In this document: positions 51,618 to 60,837 of the stretch, piece by piece
Layout: each line of letters begins with the position of its first letter
How positions within the stretch are numbered: position 1 is the first letter of the stretch
Translations under genes and position numbers: made by a program
The notes under the pieces: generated by a model
Databases searched by the model: none
The model's input: the letters and a program-made list of their open reading frames with translations, nothing else
What the model was told of the DNA's origin: nothing
Source: Actinomyces bowdenii
Lineage (GTDB): Bacteria > Actinomycetota > Actinomycetes > Actinomycetales > Actinomycetaceae
Length of the DNA stretch: 64,000 bases
NCBI RefSeq assembly: GCF_017592395.1
Contig: NZ_JAGFOU010000015.1
Coordinates: 1-64,000 of the forward strand
Direction of reading: 5' to 3'

Positions 51618-53231
51618 GTGATTCTGGACCCCCACATCGCCGGCCTCACTCCCGCCATCTACCTGTGCGCCGTCGTCGTCCTCGGATTCGCCGCCACCCT
51701 GCTGCGGCTGCCGCCCCTGGTGGGCTTCCTGGCCGCCGGCTTCCTCCTGGACGCCTCCCACGTGCCCTCCCTGGACTTCGTCCATGTCCTGGGCGAGCTG
51801 GGCGTGGCCGTCCTGCTGTTCATGATCGGGCTCAAGGTCGACCTGCGCATCCTGGCGCGCCGCGAGGTCGTGGGCACCGCCCTGGGCGCGATGGTGGCCC
51901 TGAGCGCGATGGGCAGCGCGCTCATCGCGGGGCTGCTCCTCCTGGGCCTCAGGGTCGGGCCCATCACCCCCGCTGGCGTCCTCATCCTCGGATTCGCCCT
52001 GTCCTTCTCCTCCACGGTCATCGTCGTCAAGCTCCTGGAGGAGCGCGACGACCTCAGCTCGCTCTACGGGCGCATCGCCGTCGGGGTGCTCGTCCTGCAG
52101 GACATCGCCGCGGTGCTGTACATGACCGTGGTCTCCGGTGAGATGCCCTCGCCCTGGGCGGTGGTGCTGGTGGGGCTCTGGCCGGCGCGACGAGTGCTGG
52201 GCAGGGTCCTGGACCGCATCGACCATCGCGAGATGCGCACCCTGTTCGGCATCTCCATGGCCCTGCTGCCGGGCTACCTGCTCTTCTCCCTGCTGGGGAT
52301 CGACGGCGACCTGGGCGCCCTGGTGGTCGGAGTGCTGTTCGCCTCCCACCCGGCGGCCAAGGAGCTCTCCAGCGCGCTGTTCACCATCAAGGAGCTGCTC
52401 CTCATCGGCTTCTTCCTGTCCATCGGCCTGGGCGGCATCCCCGGCGCGGGGGCCTTCCTCCTGGCGGGGGTGCTCCTGCTGCTCCTGCCCCTGCGCGCGG
52501 TCATCTACACCGGCCTGGTGCGCGTGTTCGGGATGCGGCGGCGCACCTCGGTGCTCACGGGCATCTCCCTGACCGCATACTCGGAGTTCGCGCTCATCGT
52601 GGTGGCCGTGGCCGCCGAGCACGCCCTGGTGGGCCGGGAGTGGACGGCCGCGATCAGCCTGGCGCTGGCCATGTCCTTCATCGCCTCCTCCGTGGTCAAC
52701 CGCCACCCGGCCCGCCTGGTCCAGCGGATGACCGACCGGCTCCCCTCCCGCCTGGACTCCCAGCTCCACCCCGAGGAGCAGCCCCTGGACCTCACCGGCG
52801 TGCGCACCGTCATCTTCGGCATGGGCAGGGTGGGGCGGGCCACCTACCAGCGCCTCATCGACGACGGCGAGCAGGGCGTCCTGGGCATCGACTCCGACAC
52901 CACCAAGGTCGAGGAGCTCTCCCGGCGCGGGTGGCGCGTCATCGAGGCCGACGCCACCGACCAGTCCTTCTGGGACAAGCTGGATGCGGTCCACGCCACC
53001 AAGGCGGTCCTGGCCATGCCCGAGCCCGGGGCGAACCTCCACGTCCTGGACTGGCTGGAGCGCTCGAAGTTCGATGGGCAGGTCCTGGCCATCTCCCAGT
53101 TCGACGACGAGGCCCAGGCCATGCGCGAGCGGGGCGTGGACGCGGTGGTCAACATCTTCGACTCCGTGGGCACGGCCCTGGCCGAGTTCATCGAGTCCCT
53201 GCCCCGCGGCGTGCCCACGCAGGAGGCGTGA
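51618..53231 (+). CDS. Kef-type cation:proton antiporter with TrkA-N domain
   Basis: A 537-residue monovalent cation:proton antiporter-2 family member. About 12 TM helices come first (GFLAAGFLLDASHV, GLKVDLRILARREV and GFALSFSSTVIVVKLLEER are family landmarks). From about 395 a Rossmann TrkA-N domain binds nucleotide (TVIFGMGRVGRATYQRL). Probable K+ or Na+ efflux under redox or pH control. GTG 51618 has GGAAAGG just upstream. It stands 114 bp after the helicase and converges with the dynamin-like pair. Confidence 0.85.
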   Translation: MILDPHIAGLTPAIYLCAVVVLGFAATLLRLPPLVGFLAAGFLLDASHVPSLDFVHVLGELGVAVLLFMIGLKVDLRILARREVVGTALGAMVALSAMGSALIAGLLLLGLRVGPITPAGVLILGFALSFSSTVIVVKLLEERDDLSSLYGRIAVGVLVLQDIAAVLYMTVVSGEMPSPWAVVLVGLWPARRVLGRVLDRIDHREMRTLFGISMALLPGYLLFSLLGIDGDLGALVVGVLFASHPAAKELSSALFTIKELLLIGFFLSIGLGGIPGAGAFLLAGVLLLLLPLRAVIYTGLVRVFGMRRRTSVLTGISLTAYSEFALIVVAVAAEHALVGREWTAAISLALAMSFIASSVVNRHPARLVQRMTDRLPSRLDSQLHPEEQPLDLTGVRTVIFGMGRVGRATYQRLIDDGEQGVLGIDSDTTKVEELSRRGWRVIEADATDQSFWDKLDAVHATKAVLAMPEPGANLHVLDWLERSKFDGQVLAISQFDDEAQAMRERGVDAVVNIFDSVGTALAEFIESLPRGVPTQEA

Positions 53232-53267
53232 GGCGGCGGGGCGGGCCCGCCGGCCGGCAGGGCCGCC

Positions 53268-55013
53268 TCAGACGAGGCGGTCCAGGAGGCCGGCCAGCTC
53301 GCTCCAGGCGGCGAGCTCCTGCCCCAGGGGCGCCACCAGCCGCTCCTCGATGACCCCGCCGATCCGCCGGCCCAGGCGCCGCCGGGCCCTCCTGGAGCGC
53401 CGGGCCGCCGCCACCCGGGCGATGCCGCCGCAGATGATGGCCACCAGCAGGCCCAGGCCGATCCCCACCACCAGCAGGATAACGGGCCAGGGCACATGCC
53501 CCCACCGGGGCGGGTCGGCGGCGATGAGCAGGTAGCGGTCCATGAGGTGGAGGGCCACCAGCCACAGGCCGCCCGCCACGGCGGTGAGGAGGGCCAGCCA
53601 CTGCAGGGCGTTGGCGGCAGCCCACCACCGGGGGCGGGACTGCTCCAGGTCGGTGGCCATCACGGCCGCGTCCAGCTGCGGGGCCAGGGCCTGGGCACGC
53701 GCATCGCTGCGGGCCACGGCCTCGCCCGCCCACCGGGCGGGCAGGCCCGCGCAGGCCCGCTGGGCATAGGCGTGGGCGGCCATGCGCAGGGCCCCGGCCG
53801 CCGCGGGAGGCGCCTGGGGAAGGGAGCTGGCCGGCAGGGGCGCGCCCTCGGCGCCGCCGGCGCCGGAGGCCCGCCCCGCCGCCGCCTGCTGACCCGCGCG
53901 GCCCAGGTGGAGGACCCCCAGGGGGTCCCGGCGCAGCCGCTCCACCCAGCGCACCGGCGGCCATCCCACGGCGATGCGCGCCCGGTGCCGGTAGGCGCCG
54001 CCCACGGCGTCGGCCACAAGATCGGCCCCCGCCGCCCTGGCCGCGGCCTCCTCCAGCTCGGCGGCCTGCGGGAGGGCCGCCGAGGACTCCGGGCGGGCGC
54101 CGGCCGCACCACCGGTGCCGTGGTCGCCCGCAGCCGGGCCGAGCGCGGTGCGCAGGCCGCGGGCGGCGGTGCGGATATCCGCGCTCAGGCGCCGGGCCGC
54201 GGCCAGGCGGGCCCGGGCGAGGGAGGCGATGGAGCCGGCCAGCTCGGCGATGCCGCTGCCCGTGCGGGCGCTCAGGGCGATGATGGGGACACCGCCCAGG
54301 CCCTGCCGCTCCAGGAGCCGGGCGAGGTCCTCCATGACGGCGGTGCGGGCCTGCTCGTCGAGTCGGTCCACCTGGTTGAGCGCGACGATGGTGACCTCGG
54401 CGTGGGCCGCCATGGGCGCCAGGAAGTCGTGGTGGACCACGCCGTCGGCGTACTTCTCCGGGTCGAGCACCCACACCAGGAGGTCGACCCTGCCGGCCAG
54501 GCGCTGCGCGATGGCGCGGTGCGCGGGCTCATCGGAGTCGATATCCGGCAGGTCGAGCAGGATGGTCCCAGCGCCCAGGGCCGGGGCTCCCGGGGCACCG
54601 CCCTGCGCGGGGCCGGGCTGCTGGACCCGCTGGCCGATCTCCAGCCAGTCCAGCAGGGCCGGGACTCCCGGGGCCACCGGCCCGGGACCGATGAGCGCCA
54701 GGGGCTGGGAGGTGGTGGGGCGGGTGACGGCCACGCGGGCCAGCTCACTGCCGGCCAGGGCGTTGAAGACACTCGACTTGCCCGATCCGGTGGCCCCCAG
54801 CAGGGCCACCACGGTGGCCTGGGGCGCCAGGCGGCGGCGATGGCCGGCCCGCATGATGACCTCGCGGGCCGGGGCCAGGTGGTCCTGTGGCAGGCCCAGG
54901 CCCGCCGCCAGCTCCACGGCTCGCTCCAGGGCGCCCAGGCCGTCATCCAGGTCCGCGTCGGCGGCGGCCGCTGCCGATGCCCGATCCGGGTCAGGCGTGC
55001 GTGAGATGGGCAT
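53268..55013 (-). CDS. dynamin-like GTPase B (membrane-anchored)
   Basis: A 581-residue GTPase. G1 is GATGSGKSSVFNAL, G3-like LLDLPDIDSDEPAH, G4-like NQVD. The middle is Ala-rich helical; two TM helices lie near 445-465 and 490-515, followed by a basic segment. It overlaps the upstream GTPase by one base at 55013, so they are made together. Paired bacterial dynamins (as DynA/DynB in Streptomyces) remodel membrane at division septa; a similar role is inference. Confidence 0.75.
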   Translation of the reverse strand: MPISRTPDPDRASAAAAADADLDDGLGALERAVELAAGLGLPQDHLAPAREVIMRAGHRRRLAPQATVVALLGATGSGKSSVFNALAGSELARVAVTRPTTSQPLALIGPGPVAPGVPALLDWLEIGQRVQQPGPAQGGAPGAPALGAGTILLDLPDIDSDEPAHRAIAQRLAGRVDLLVWVLDPEKYADGVVHHDFLAPMAAHAEVTIVALNQVDRLDEQARTAVMEDLARLLERQGLGGVPIIALSARTGSGIAELAGSIASLARARLAAARRLSADIRTAARGLRTALGPAAGDHGTGGAAGARPESSAALPQAAELEEAAARAAGADLVADAVGGAYRHRARIAVGWPPVRWVERLRRDPLGVLHLGRAGQQAAAGRASGAGGAEGAPLPASSLPQAPPAAAGALRMAAHAYAQRACAGLPARWAGEAVARSDARAQALAPQLDAAVMATDLEQSRPRWWAAANALQWLALLTAVAGGLWLVALHLMDRYLLIAADPPRWGHVPWPVILLVVGIGLGLLVAIICGGIARVAAARRSRRARRRLGRRIGGVIEERLVAPLGQELAAWSELAGLLDRLV

Positions 55014-56809
55014 CAGGGCTCCTCCCCCGCCCCGCCCCGGCCCAGGGCCTGCGCGGTGGCGTGACGAGCCGCCGCCATGGCCTGGCGCAGGTCCTCGGCC
55101 TGCGGCCGGGGACGGCGCAGCATGCCGGTCAGGGCCTGGCTGCGGGCCTGGAGCAGGGCGGCGACACGGGCATTGAGATCATCGCGGGCGCGGCGGGTCA
55201 TCGTGCGCATGGCCTGGTCCCCGAAGACCGCCTCCAGGAGGCGCTGGGCCAGGACGGCGGTGCCGCCCGCGATGCCGATCTCCCCACCGGTGAGCCCCCC
55301 GGTGTGCGCGAAGACCAGGATCATCAGCAGCACGCCCGCGCCGTTGACCCCCAGGGAGAGCAGGCGCGCGGTCAGGCGCTTGTCCGCCGCCTCGGCACGG
55401 ATGAGGCCCAGGACCTCCTGCTGCCACTGGCGCACCAGTGCGGCGGCCTCATCCTCCAGCGGTCCCTGGTGGGCCAGGGCGCCCAGGGCGGCCTCCAGCT
55501 GCTCCCCGGCGGTGCCCGAGCGCCTCCAGGCCCGCTCGGTCTCCAGGGCGGCGCGCTGGGCCTCGGCGGTGATGAGCCCCACCAGGGAGGACTCGATGGC
55601 CTCCTCCACCCGGGCCGCCGGAGTGGGCCGGCCCCGCAGGGCGGCGGTGAGCCGGTCGCGCAGGCGGCCCACGTGGGCCTCCAGGGAGCGCAGCAGGTCC
55701 CCGGTCCCCACGAACTCCTGCCAGCGGGCCAGCACCTCCCCGCGCAGCATGGAGCCGTCGGCGGTGGCCTCCACCACCCGCGCCAGAGCACCCTCGTGCT
55801 CCTCCTGCGCCAGCCGGGACAGGCGCTCGTACTCCGCCTCCTGCATCTCCACCTCGACCACGAGGGACTGGCACTGGGCCAGGGCCGCCGCCAGGGCCCC
55901 GGCCAGGGTGCGCCGGGCGATGCGGCGGCGGGCATCGGCGTCGGCCGCCAGAGCCCCCAGCCACTGCTGGAGGGGCGCGATGACGTGGGCGGGCAGCAGG
56001 CCCCGCTCATCCATGGCGGTCTCGACGATGGTGAACACCGGGGAGTCGGCCAGACCCGCCTCATCCAGCCGGCGGCGCAGGTCGGCCTCCACCGGCTGCT
56101 GGGCCCCGGGGGGCACCCGGTCCAGGACGACGGCGGTGGTCACCCGCCGGGCCGAGGCGGCCCGCAGGTGCTCCCAGGGCACGGCGTCGGCGTAGCGGGA
56201 GGCGGTGGTCACGAAGATCCACAGGTCGGCGCTGGCCAGCAGGCCCGCCGCCAGCTCCCGGTTGTCCTCGACCACCGAGTCGATATCCGGGGCGTCGAGC
56301 AGCGCCAGGCCGTGGGGCAGCACCGAGCAGGCCCGCAGCTCGAGCTCGCGGGGGGTCTGGGCGGTCGGAGGACTGGCGGGGGCGTCCTCGGGCACGCGCA
56401 CGCGGGCCAGGGAGCCCAGGACCCGGTCGTCATCGAACCAGGGGGCGTCCTCGGGGGCGTGCAGCAGCAGGGGGCGCCGCGTGGTGGGCCGGATCGCGGA
56501 GCTGAGGCTGACATGCCGGCCCACGAGGGAGGAGACCAGCGTGGACTTGCCCGCGCCGGTGGACCCTCCCACCACGGCCAGGAGGGGCGCCTCCAGGCTG
56601 ACCAGGCGGGGCAGGATGTAGTCCCCCAGCTGGTCGCGCACCAGGCCGCTGCGGGAGACGGCGGCCTGGGCCCCGGGCAGGGCGTAGGGCAGCTCCAGGC
56701 CCGCGAGCCGGTCGCGCAGGCCGGTCACGGCGCTCTGCGCAGGGGCGAGTCCCCCGGCCTCCTGCGCCTGCCGCGGACCGGGCCCGGGCTCGTGGGCGGG
56801 GCCGATCAT
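55013..56809 (-). CDS. dynamin-like GTPase A
   Basis: A 598-residue GTPase with G1 GGSTGAGKSTLVSSL, an RPTTRRP switch I and LLDAPDIDSVVEDNREL switch II. Long helical stalk (about 290-440) and one or two hydrophobic stretches (LSLGVNGAGVLLMILVFAH; IGIAGGTAVLAQRLLEAVF). Partner of the next gene (one-base overlap) and coupled to hisS upstream (4-nt overlap). Probably acts at the cytoplasmic membrane. Confidence 0.75.
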   Translation of the reverse strand: MIGPAHEPGPGPRQAQEAGGLAPAQSAVTGLRDRLAGLELPYALPGAQAAVSRSGLVRDQLGDYILPRLVSLEAPLLAVVGGSTGAGKSTLVSSLVGRHVSLSSAIRPTTRRPLLLHAPEDAPWFDDDRVLGSLARVRVPEDAPASPPTAQTPRELELRACSVLPHGLALLDAPDIDSVVEDNRELAAGLLASADLWIFVTTASRYADAVPWEHLRAASARRVTTAVVLDRVPPGAQQPVEADLRRRLDEAGLADSPVFTIVETAMDERGLLPAHVIAPLQQWLGALAADADARRRIARRTLAGALAAALAQCQSLVVEVEMQEAEYERLSRLAQEEHEGALARVVEATADGSMLRGEVLARWQEFVGTGDLLRSLEAHVGRLRDRLTAALRGRPTPAARVEEAIESSLVGLITAEAQRAALETERAWRRSGTAGEQLEAALGALAHQGPLEDEAAALVRQWQQEVLGLIRAEAADKRLTARLLSLGVNGAGVLLMILVFAHTGGLTGGEIGIAGGTAVLAQRLLEAVFGDQAMRTMTRRARDDLNARVAALLQARSQALTGMLRRPRPQAEDLRQAMAAARHATAQALGRGGAGEEP

Positions 56810-58281
56810 CGCGGCCCGTCCGCCGCCGGTGCAGGTTCAGCGGTGGGCGCAGTGCCTGCTGGCGTGCCGGCCGGGACGCCGGCAGGCAGGACCCGGGGGG
56901 CGGCATCGTGCTGGGACGGCTGCCAGGTCGAGGCGCTGGCCTCCACCTGCTCCCCGCTGCGGATGTCCTTGACGGAGTCGGGGCCCTCCTGGCCGGGGAA
57001 CCACACGTAGGGGATGGAGCGCTTGGCGGCGAACCTGATCTGCTTGCCGTACTTGGCCGCCGTGGGGGCGACGTCGGCGCTGATGCCGCGGGAGCGCAGC
57101 GCATCGGCCACGGCATCGGAGGCGCCGCGGTGCTCCTCATCGGCAACGGCCACGAGCACGCAGGTGGGCACCGGCCGGCTGACCTCCAGCAGGCCCGCGC
57201 TGATGACCCGGGACAGCAGGCGCGACAGCCCGATGGAGATGCCCACGCCGGGGAAGGTGCGCTTGCCATTGGTGGCCAGGGAGTCGTAGCGGCCCCCGGA
57301 GCACACCGAGCCCAGGTCCTCGTGGCCGGCCATGAAGGACTCGTAGACGGTGCCGGTGTAGTAGTCCAGCCCGCGGGCGATCCGCAGATCGGCCACCAGG
57401 GCGCCGGGGCGGCGCGCAGCGGCCGCGGCCAGCAGGTCGGAGAGCTCCTCCAGGCCCTCGGCGAGCAGGGCGCTGGGCTCGGCGCCGCCCAGGGCGCTGC
57501 GCACGGCCCGGGCCACCTCCCGGGCGTCGGTGCCGCTGATCCCGGCCAGGTCCAGGGCGCGCTCGGCCTGCTCGGGGGTGGCGCCCACCGAGGAGACGAG
57601 CTCGCGGCGCACGCCCTCGGCCCCGATCCTGTCGAGCTTGTCCACCACCCGCAGCACCTCGATGAGCTGGTCGCGGCCCAGGCCTATGGACTGGTAGAAG
57701 CCCTGGGCGACCTTGCGGTTGGACACATGGATGGTCACCTCGGGGATGGGCAGGGCCGCTAGCGCCTCGTGCATGATGAGGGGGATCTCGACGTCGTAGT
57801 GCAGGGGCAGGGCGCCGTCGCCCACGATGTCGATGTCGGCCTGGATGAACTCGCGGAAGCGGCCCTCCTGGGGGCGCTCACCGCGCCAGACCTTCTGGAT
57901 CTGGTAGCGCTTGAAGGGGAAGGTGAGGGTGCCCGCGTTGTCCACGACGTACCTGGCGAAGGGGACGGTCAGGTCGAAGTGCAGTCCCAGCTGCTTGGCG
58001 GGGTCCGCCGTCCCCTCCTGCCCGTCCTGCTCGGCGGGGTCGGCCTGCAGGCGGGTCAGGAGGTAGACCTCCTTGGAGGTCTCGCCCTTGCGGGTCAGCT
58101 CGCTCAGGGGCTCCACGGCGCGGGTCTCGATGCCGCTGAAGCCGTGCAGCTCGAAGGTGCGGCGCAGGGCGTCCACGAAGGACTGCTCCACCAGGCGCCC
58201 CGCGGGGAGCCACTCGGGGAAGCCGGAGAGGGAGGATTGCGCGAGTCGTGCCTGTGCCGGTTCCTGTGCCATGGACGGCAT
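56806..58281 (-). CDS. hisS: histidyl-tRNA synthetase
   Basis: Class II synthetase charging tRNA-His. The 491-residue protein has motif 1 region SGFPEWLPAGRLVEQSFVDALRR, the motif 2 equivalent FKRYQIQKVWRGERPQEGRFREF, the His-binding RGLDYYTGTVYE and motif 3 GVGISIGLSRLL. A Pro/Ala-rich tail of about 45 residues follows the anticodon domain. Start may be 58281 or the ATG at 58272; neither has a clear ribosome-binding site. It overlaps the GTPase gene by 4 nt. Confidence 0.95.
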   Translation of the reverse strand: MPSMAQEPAQARLAQSSLSGFPEWLPAGRLVEQSFVDALRRTFELHGFSGIETRAVEPLSELTRKGETSKEVYLLTRLQADPAEQDGQEGTADPAKQLGLHFDLTVPFARYVVDNAGTLTFPFKRYQIQKVWRGERPQEGRFREFIQADIDIVGDGALPLHYDVEIPLIMHEALAALPIPEVTIHVSNRKVAQGFYQSIGLGRDQLIEVLRVVDKLDRIGAEGVRRELVSSVGATPEQAERALDLAGISGTDAREVARAVRSALGGAEPSALLAEGLEELSDLLAAAAARRPGALVADLRIARGLDYYTGTVYESFMAGHEDLGSVCSGGRYDSLATNGKRTFPGVGISIGLSRLLSRVISAGLLEVSRPVPTCVLVAVADEEHRGASDAVADALRSRGISADVAPTAAKYGKQIRFAAKRSIPYVWFPGQEGPDSVKDIRSGEQVEASASTWQPSQHDAAPRVLPAGVPAGTPAGTAPTAEPAPAADGPR

Positions 58282-58315
58282 TGTGTCATGTCATGGCGGC
58301 GGGCCGGGCCCGGCC

Positions 58316-59140
58316 TCAGGCCTTGAGGTCGCCCCCGCGGACCTTGGCCTCGGCCAGGTAGGGGTTGGCGTGGTGCTCGTGGGCCATGGTCGTGGCGGCG
58401 CCGTGGCCCGGCAGCAGCACCGTCTGCGGGGCCAGGGCGGTGGCCAGGAAGCGCAGGGTCCCCAGCATCTGGACCTGGTCGCCTCCGGGCAGGTCGGTGC
58501 GGCCCACCGCCCCCTTGAAGATGACGTCGCCGTCGAGGGCCACGAGGTAGTCGCGGGGCTCATCGAGGGTGGAGGGGTCTGCCTCCATGACCTCGGGGAC
58601 CTCGGCCTCGTGGAGCAGGGCGCTCTCGGCCAGGGAGGCGTTGAGCAGGAACAGGCTGGAGCCCTCGGAGTGCCCGGGCGCGGCCACGGCCTGCAGGGCG
58701 ATTCCCGGGACGAGCTCGACGGCCCGGGAGAAGCCCTCGGCGGGGAAGTCCCGGATGTCCCGGGGGGCCCGCCAGGCGGTGCCCGCCAGATCGGCGAAGC
58801 CCAGGCCCTGGACGCTGATGCCGGTGGTCGCGCCGGGGTCCTCCAGGCGGTAGCGGTCGGGGGCGGGGATGTGGACGGGGACGTCGACGGCGTCGTCGGC
58901 GCGCAGCATGCCCCCGGCGTGGGCGGCCTCGATGAGCTGCTGGCAGTCCCACACGTGGTCGGCATGCCCGTGGGTGAGCAGGATGGCGCCCAGGGTCAGG
59001 CGGTGGGAGCGCAGCAGTGCCAGGATGCCGGGCACCGCGCCCGCCCCGGGGTCGACCACGAGGGCCGCGGTGCCCGGGCCGGGCGCGAGCACGTAGCAGT
59101 TGGCGGCGAAGACGGGGGCGATCGTGCGCTCGATGATCAT
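58316..59140 (-). CDS. metallo-beta-lactamase-fold hydrolase (glyoxalase II-like)
   Basis: A 274-residue hydrolase with the metal signature THGHADHVWDC, GHSEGSSLFLL, a late GDVIFKGAVGRTDLPGGD and LPGHGAATTMAHEH. The last motifs are those of YcbL/glyoxalase II-like thioesterases. Substrate unknown. The ATG at 59140 matches the conserved beginning (IIERTIAPVFAANCYVL); the longer frame upstream is spurious. It follows 34 bp before hisS, so may be co-transcribed. Confidence 0.88.
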   Translation of the reverse strand: MIIERTIAPVFAANCYVLAPGPGTAALVVDPGAGAVPGILALLRSHRLTLGAILLTHGHADHVWDCQQLIEAAHAGGMLRADDAVDVPVHIPAPDRYRLEDPGATTGISVQGLGFADLAGTAWRAPRDIRDFPAEGFSRAVELVPGIALQAVAAPGHSEGSSLFLLNASLAESALLHEAEVPEVMEADPSTLDEPRDYLVALDGDVIFKGAVGRTDLPGGDQVQMLGTLRFLATALAPQTVLLPGHGAATTMAHEHHANPYLAEAKVRGGDLKA

Positions 59141-59308
59141 GCCGCCCAGACTACGTGCCCGTGGCCTCCGGGCGGAGGCGCCGGCGCTCGACGCAGCGGA
59201 TGGGGCAGCGGGGTGCTCCGTGACACATCCGTGATGCGGTAGGTCGTGGCGATCGGACAAGGATGAGGCGGTAGATTCTCCTTTCCGAACAAGGCAGGGA
59301 GAAGAGGC

Positions 59309-60385
59309 ATGAGCATCTGGGGCATCCGCAACACCACGATTCCGCACGGCGAGCTGCTGGGCGACGGCAGCACGGGCTTCGTCTCCGTGGGCTTCGATCC
59401 GACCCCCGACCTGCAGACCTGCGAGGCCTCCCCCGAGGCCTTCGCCGAGGCCGTCGCCCAGGCCTATCCGCGGGCCGGGTCCGCCGTGGTCACCGATCGG
59501 GCCGACCAGCTCTACTGCTTCGTGCACGCCATGGCGCCCGGCGACGTCGTCATCGCCCCCGACCCCGCCACCCGCACCCTGAGCTTCGGCCGGGTGGCGG
59601 GCCCCTACTACTACGAGTCCGAGGCCCCCGAGCACCGCCACCGGGTGGCGGTGCGATGGCGGCGCACGGGAGTGGCCCGCTCCGTCTTCTCCCGCGACCT
59701 GCGCGACGAGATCGACTCGCGCTCCACCTTCTTCCAGGTCACCAGGAGCGCCCCGGAGATCGAGGCCTTCCTGTCCGCCCCCACCCAGGAGGCCTTCGCC
59801 GCCCATCGCCGCGAGGCCCAGGGGCCCGGCGCCGACCAGGGAGCGGACTCCTCCTGGGACGCTCAGGAGGCGCGGGAGCCCTTCCCCGACGCCGAGCGCA
59901 TCGAGCAGCGCACCCTCGATGTCATCGCCGATCGGCTCGTGCACGGCATCAGCCGCTCGGAGTTCACCGCCCTCGTGGCCGACCTGCTCCAGGCCATGGG
60001 GTACCACACCCGCCCCTGCTACCGCCCGGGCGAGGCGGCGGTGGACCTCCTGGCCCACCGCGACGCCCTGGGGCTGGAGGGGCCCGCGACCAAGGTCCGC
60101 TGCCTGCACACCGACATCCCCGCCGGCCGCCCCGAGGCCCAGGCACTCCTGGGGGCCATGAGCGCGGGCGAGCGCGGGCTCCTGGTGGCCCTGGGCTCCT
60201 GGACGGCTCAGGCGGCGGCGCTGGAGGCCGAGAGCCCGGGCCTGCGGCTCCTGGGCGGCGCCGAGGTCACCGGCCTGTTCGCCGCCCACTACGACCGGCT
60301 GCCCCCCAGGTGGCACGCCCTGGTGCCGCTGCGCCCGGTCCTGGCCCTGGAGGCCGACGACGCCGAGGCCCAGGGCGCTCAGTAG
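59309..60385 (+). CDS. Mrr-like restriction protein with degenerate active site
   Basis: A 358-residue protein with an EVE-like N-terminal part seen in modification-dependent enzymes (MAPGDVVIAPDPATRTLSFGRVAGPYYY) and a C-terminal Mrr-type nuclease fold (FTALVADLLQAMGY, GEAAVDLLAHRDALGLEGP). The active-site aspartate D246 is present, but the Q-x-K that should follow is R264-C-L266, so the catalytic lysine is lost. It may be a dead enzyme, a binding protein or a decaying gene. Ribosome-binding site GGGAGAAGAGG; TAGATT at 59272-59277 is a candidate -10. Confidence 0.75.
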   Translation: MSIWGIRNTTIPHGELLGDGSTGFVSVGFDPTPDLQTCEASPEAFAEAVAQAYPRAGSAVVTDRADQLYCFVHAMAPGDVVIAPDPATRTLSFGRVAGPYYYESEAPEHRHRVAVRWRRTGVARSVFSRDLRDEIDSRSTFFQVTRSAPEIEAFLSAPTQEAFAAHRREAQGPGADQGADSSWDAQEAREPFPDAERIEQRTLDVIADRLVHGISRSEFTALVADLLQAMGYHTRPCYRPGEAAVDLLAHRDALGLEGPATKVRCLHTDIPAGRPEAQALLGAMSAGERGLLVALGSWTAQAAALEAESPGLRLLGGAEVTGLFAAHYDRLPPRWHALVPLRPVLALEADDAEAQGAQ

Positions 60386-60399
60386 GGCGTCGCTCGGCG

Positions 60400-60484
60400 G
60401 ATTGGGCGTCGCTTCGCGGAATGGACGCACCTTGCAGGTGTCGCCTCTTCCGCGAAGTGACGCCCTTGTCGCGAAGTGTCGCCC
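60400..60484. repeat. dispersed intergenic repeat A, copy 2
   Basis: Inverted relative to copy 1 (228-320): TTCGCGGAA, GGTGTCGCC and TCGCGAAGTGTCG words in the same order on the opposite strand. It starts just after the Mrr-like stop codon. Confidence 0.6.
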
Positions 60485-60557
60485 GACCTGCCCCAGCCGG
60501 TGGCCGCCGGCCCCCTGCGGGCGCGAGCGGGCATGCGGCGGGGCCGCCCCCTGCCGT

Positions 60558-60653
60558 GGCACATCCTCACGCCCGCGCCGGCTCGGTCATCGGCGTGATT
60601 CCAACGAAGCGCCTCAGCCGCGCCCCCTGCCGGGCCCCGAAGATGTGCAACGC
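60558..60653. repeat. dispersed palindromic repeat B, copy 2
   Basis: Bounded by GGCACATCCTCA and GAAGATGTGCAAC, with a central TGATTCC, similar in length to copy 1 (18620-18720, opposite strand). The rest of 60386-60837 shows no gene. Confidence 0.5.
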
Positions 60654-60837
60654 CCGGCCGCGGGAGGCGCCTGTGCCGATGAGACCCGGATCGAGGCCTG
60701 ACTGGCGGGTCGCGAGCACGTAGACTCCGGGGCACTGCCGCCCTCCGGCGGCACGTACACCACCCGGTGATACCGGGCGCGCACGGAAGTGGAGCAGGAG
60801 ATGCTCCCAACCCCGTCACAACATGAAGGAGCACCCC

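Noticed and set aside
49659-53042. Open frame of over 1100 codons on the minus strand across the helicase and antiporter genes
   Set aside because: Shadow of two clear plus-strand genes; low-complexity translation, no ribosome-binding site.
59141-60562. Long N-terminal extension of the metallo-beta-lactamase-fold gene
   Set aside because: Antisense to the Mrr-like gene and repeat A; the conserved hydrolase start is at 59140.
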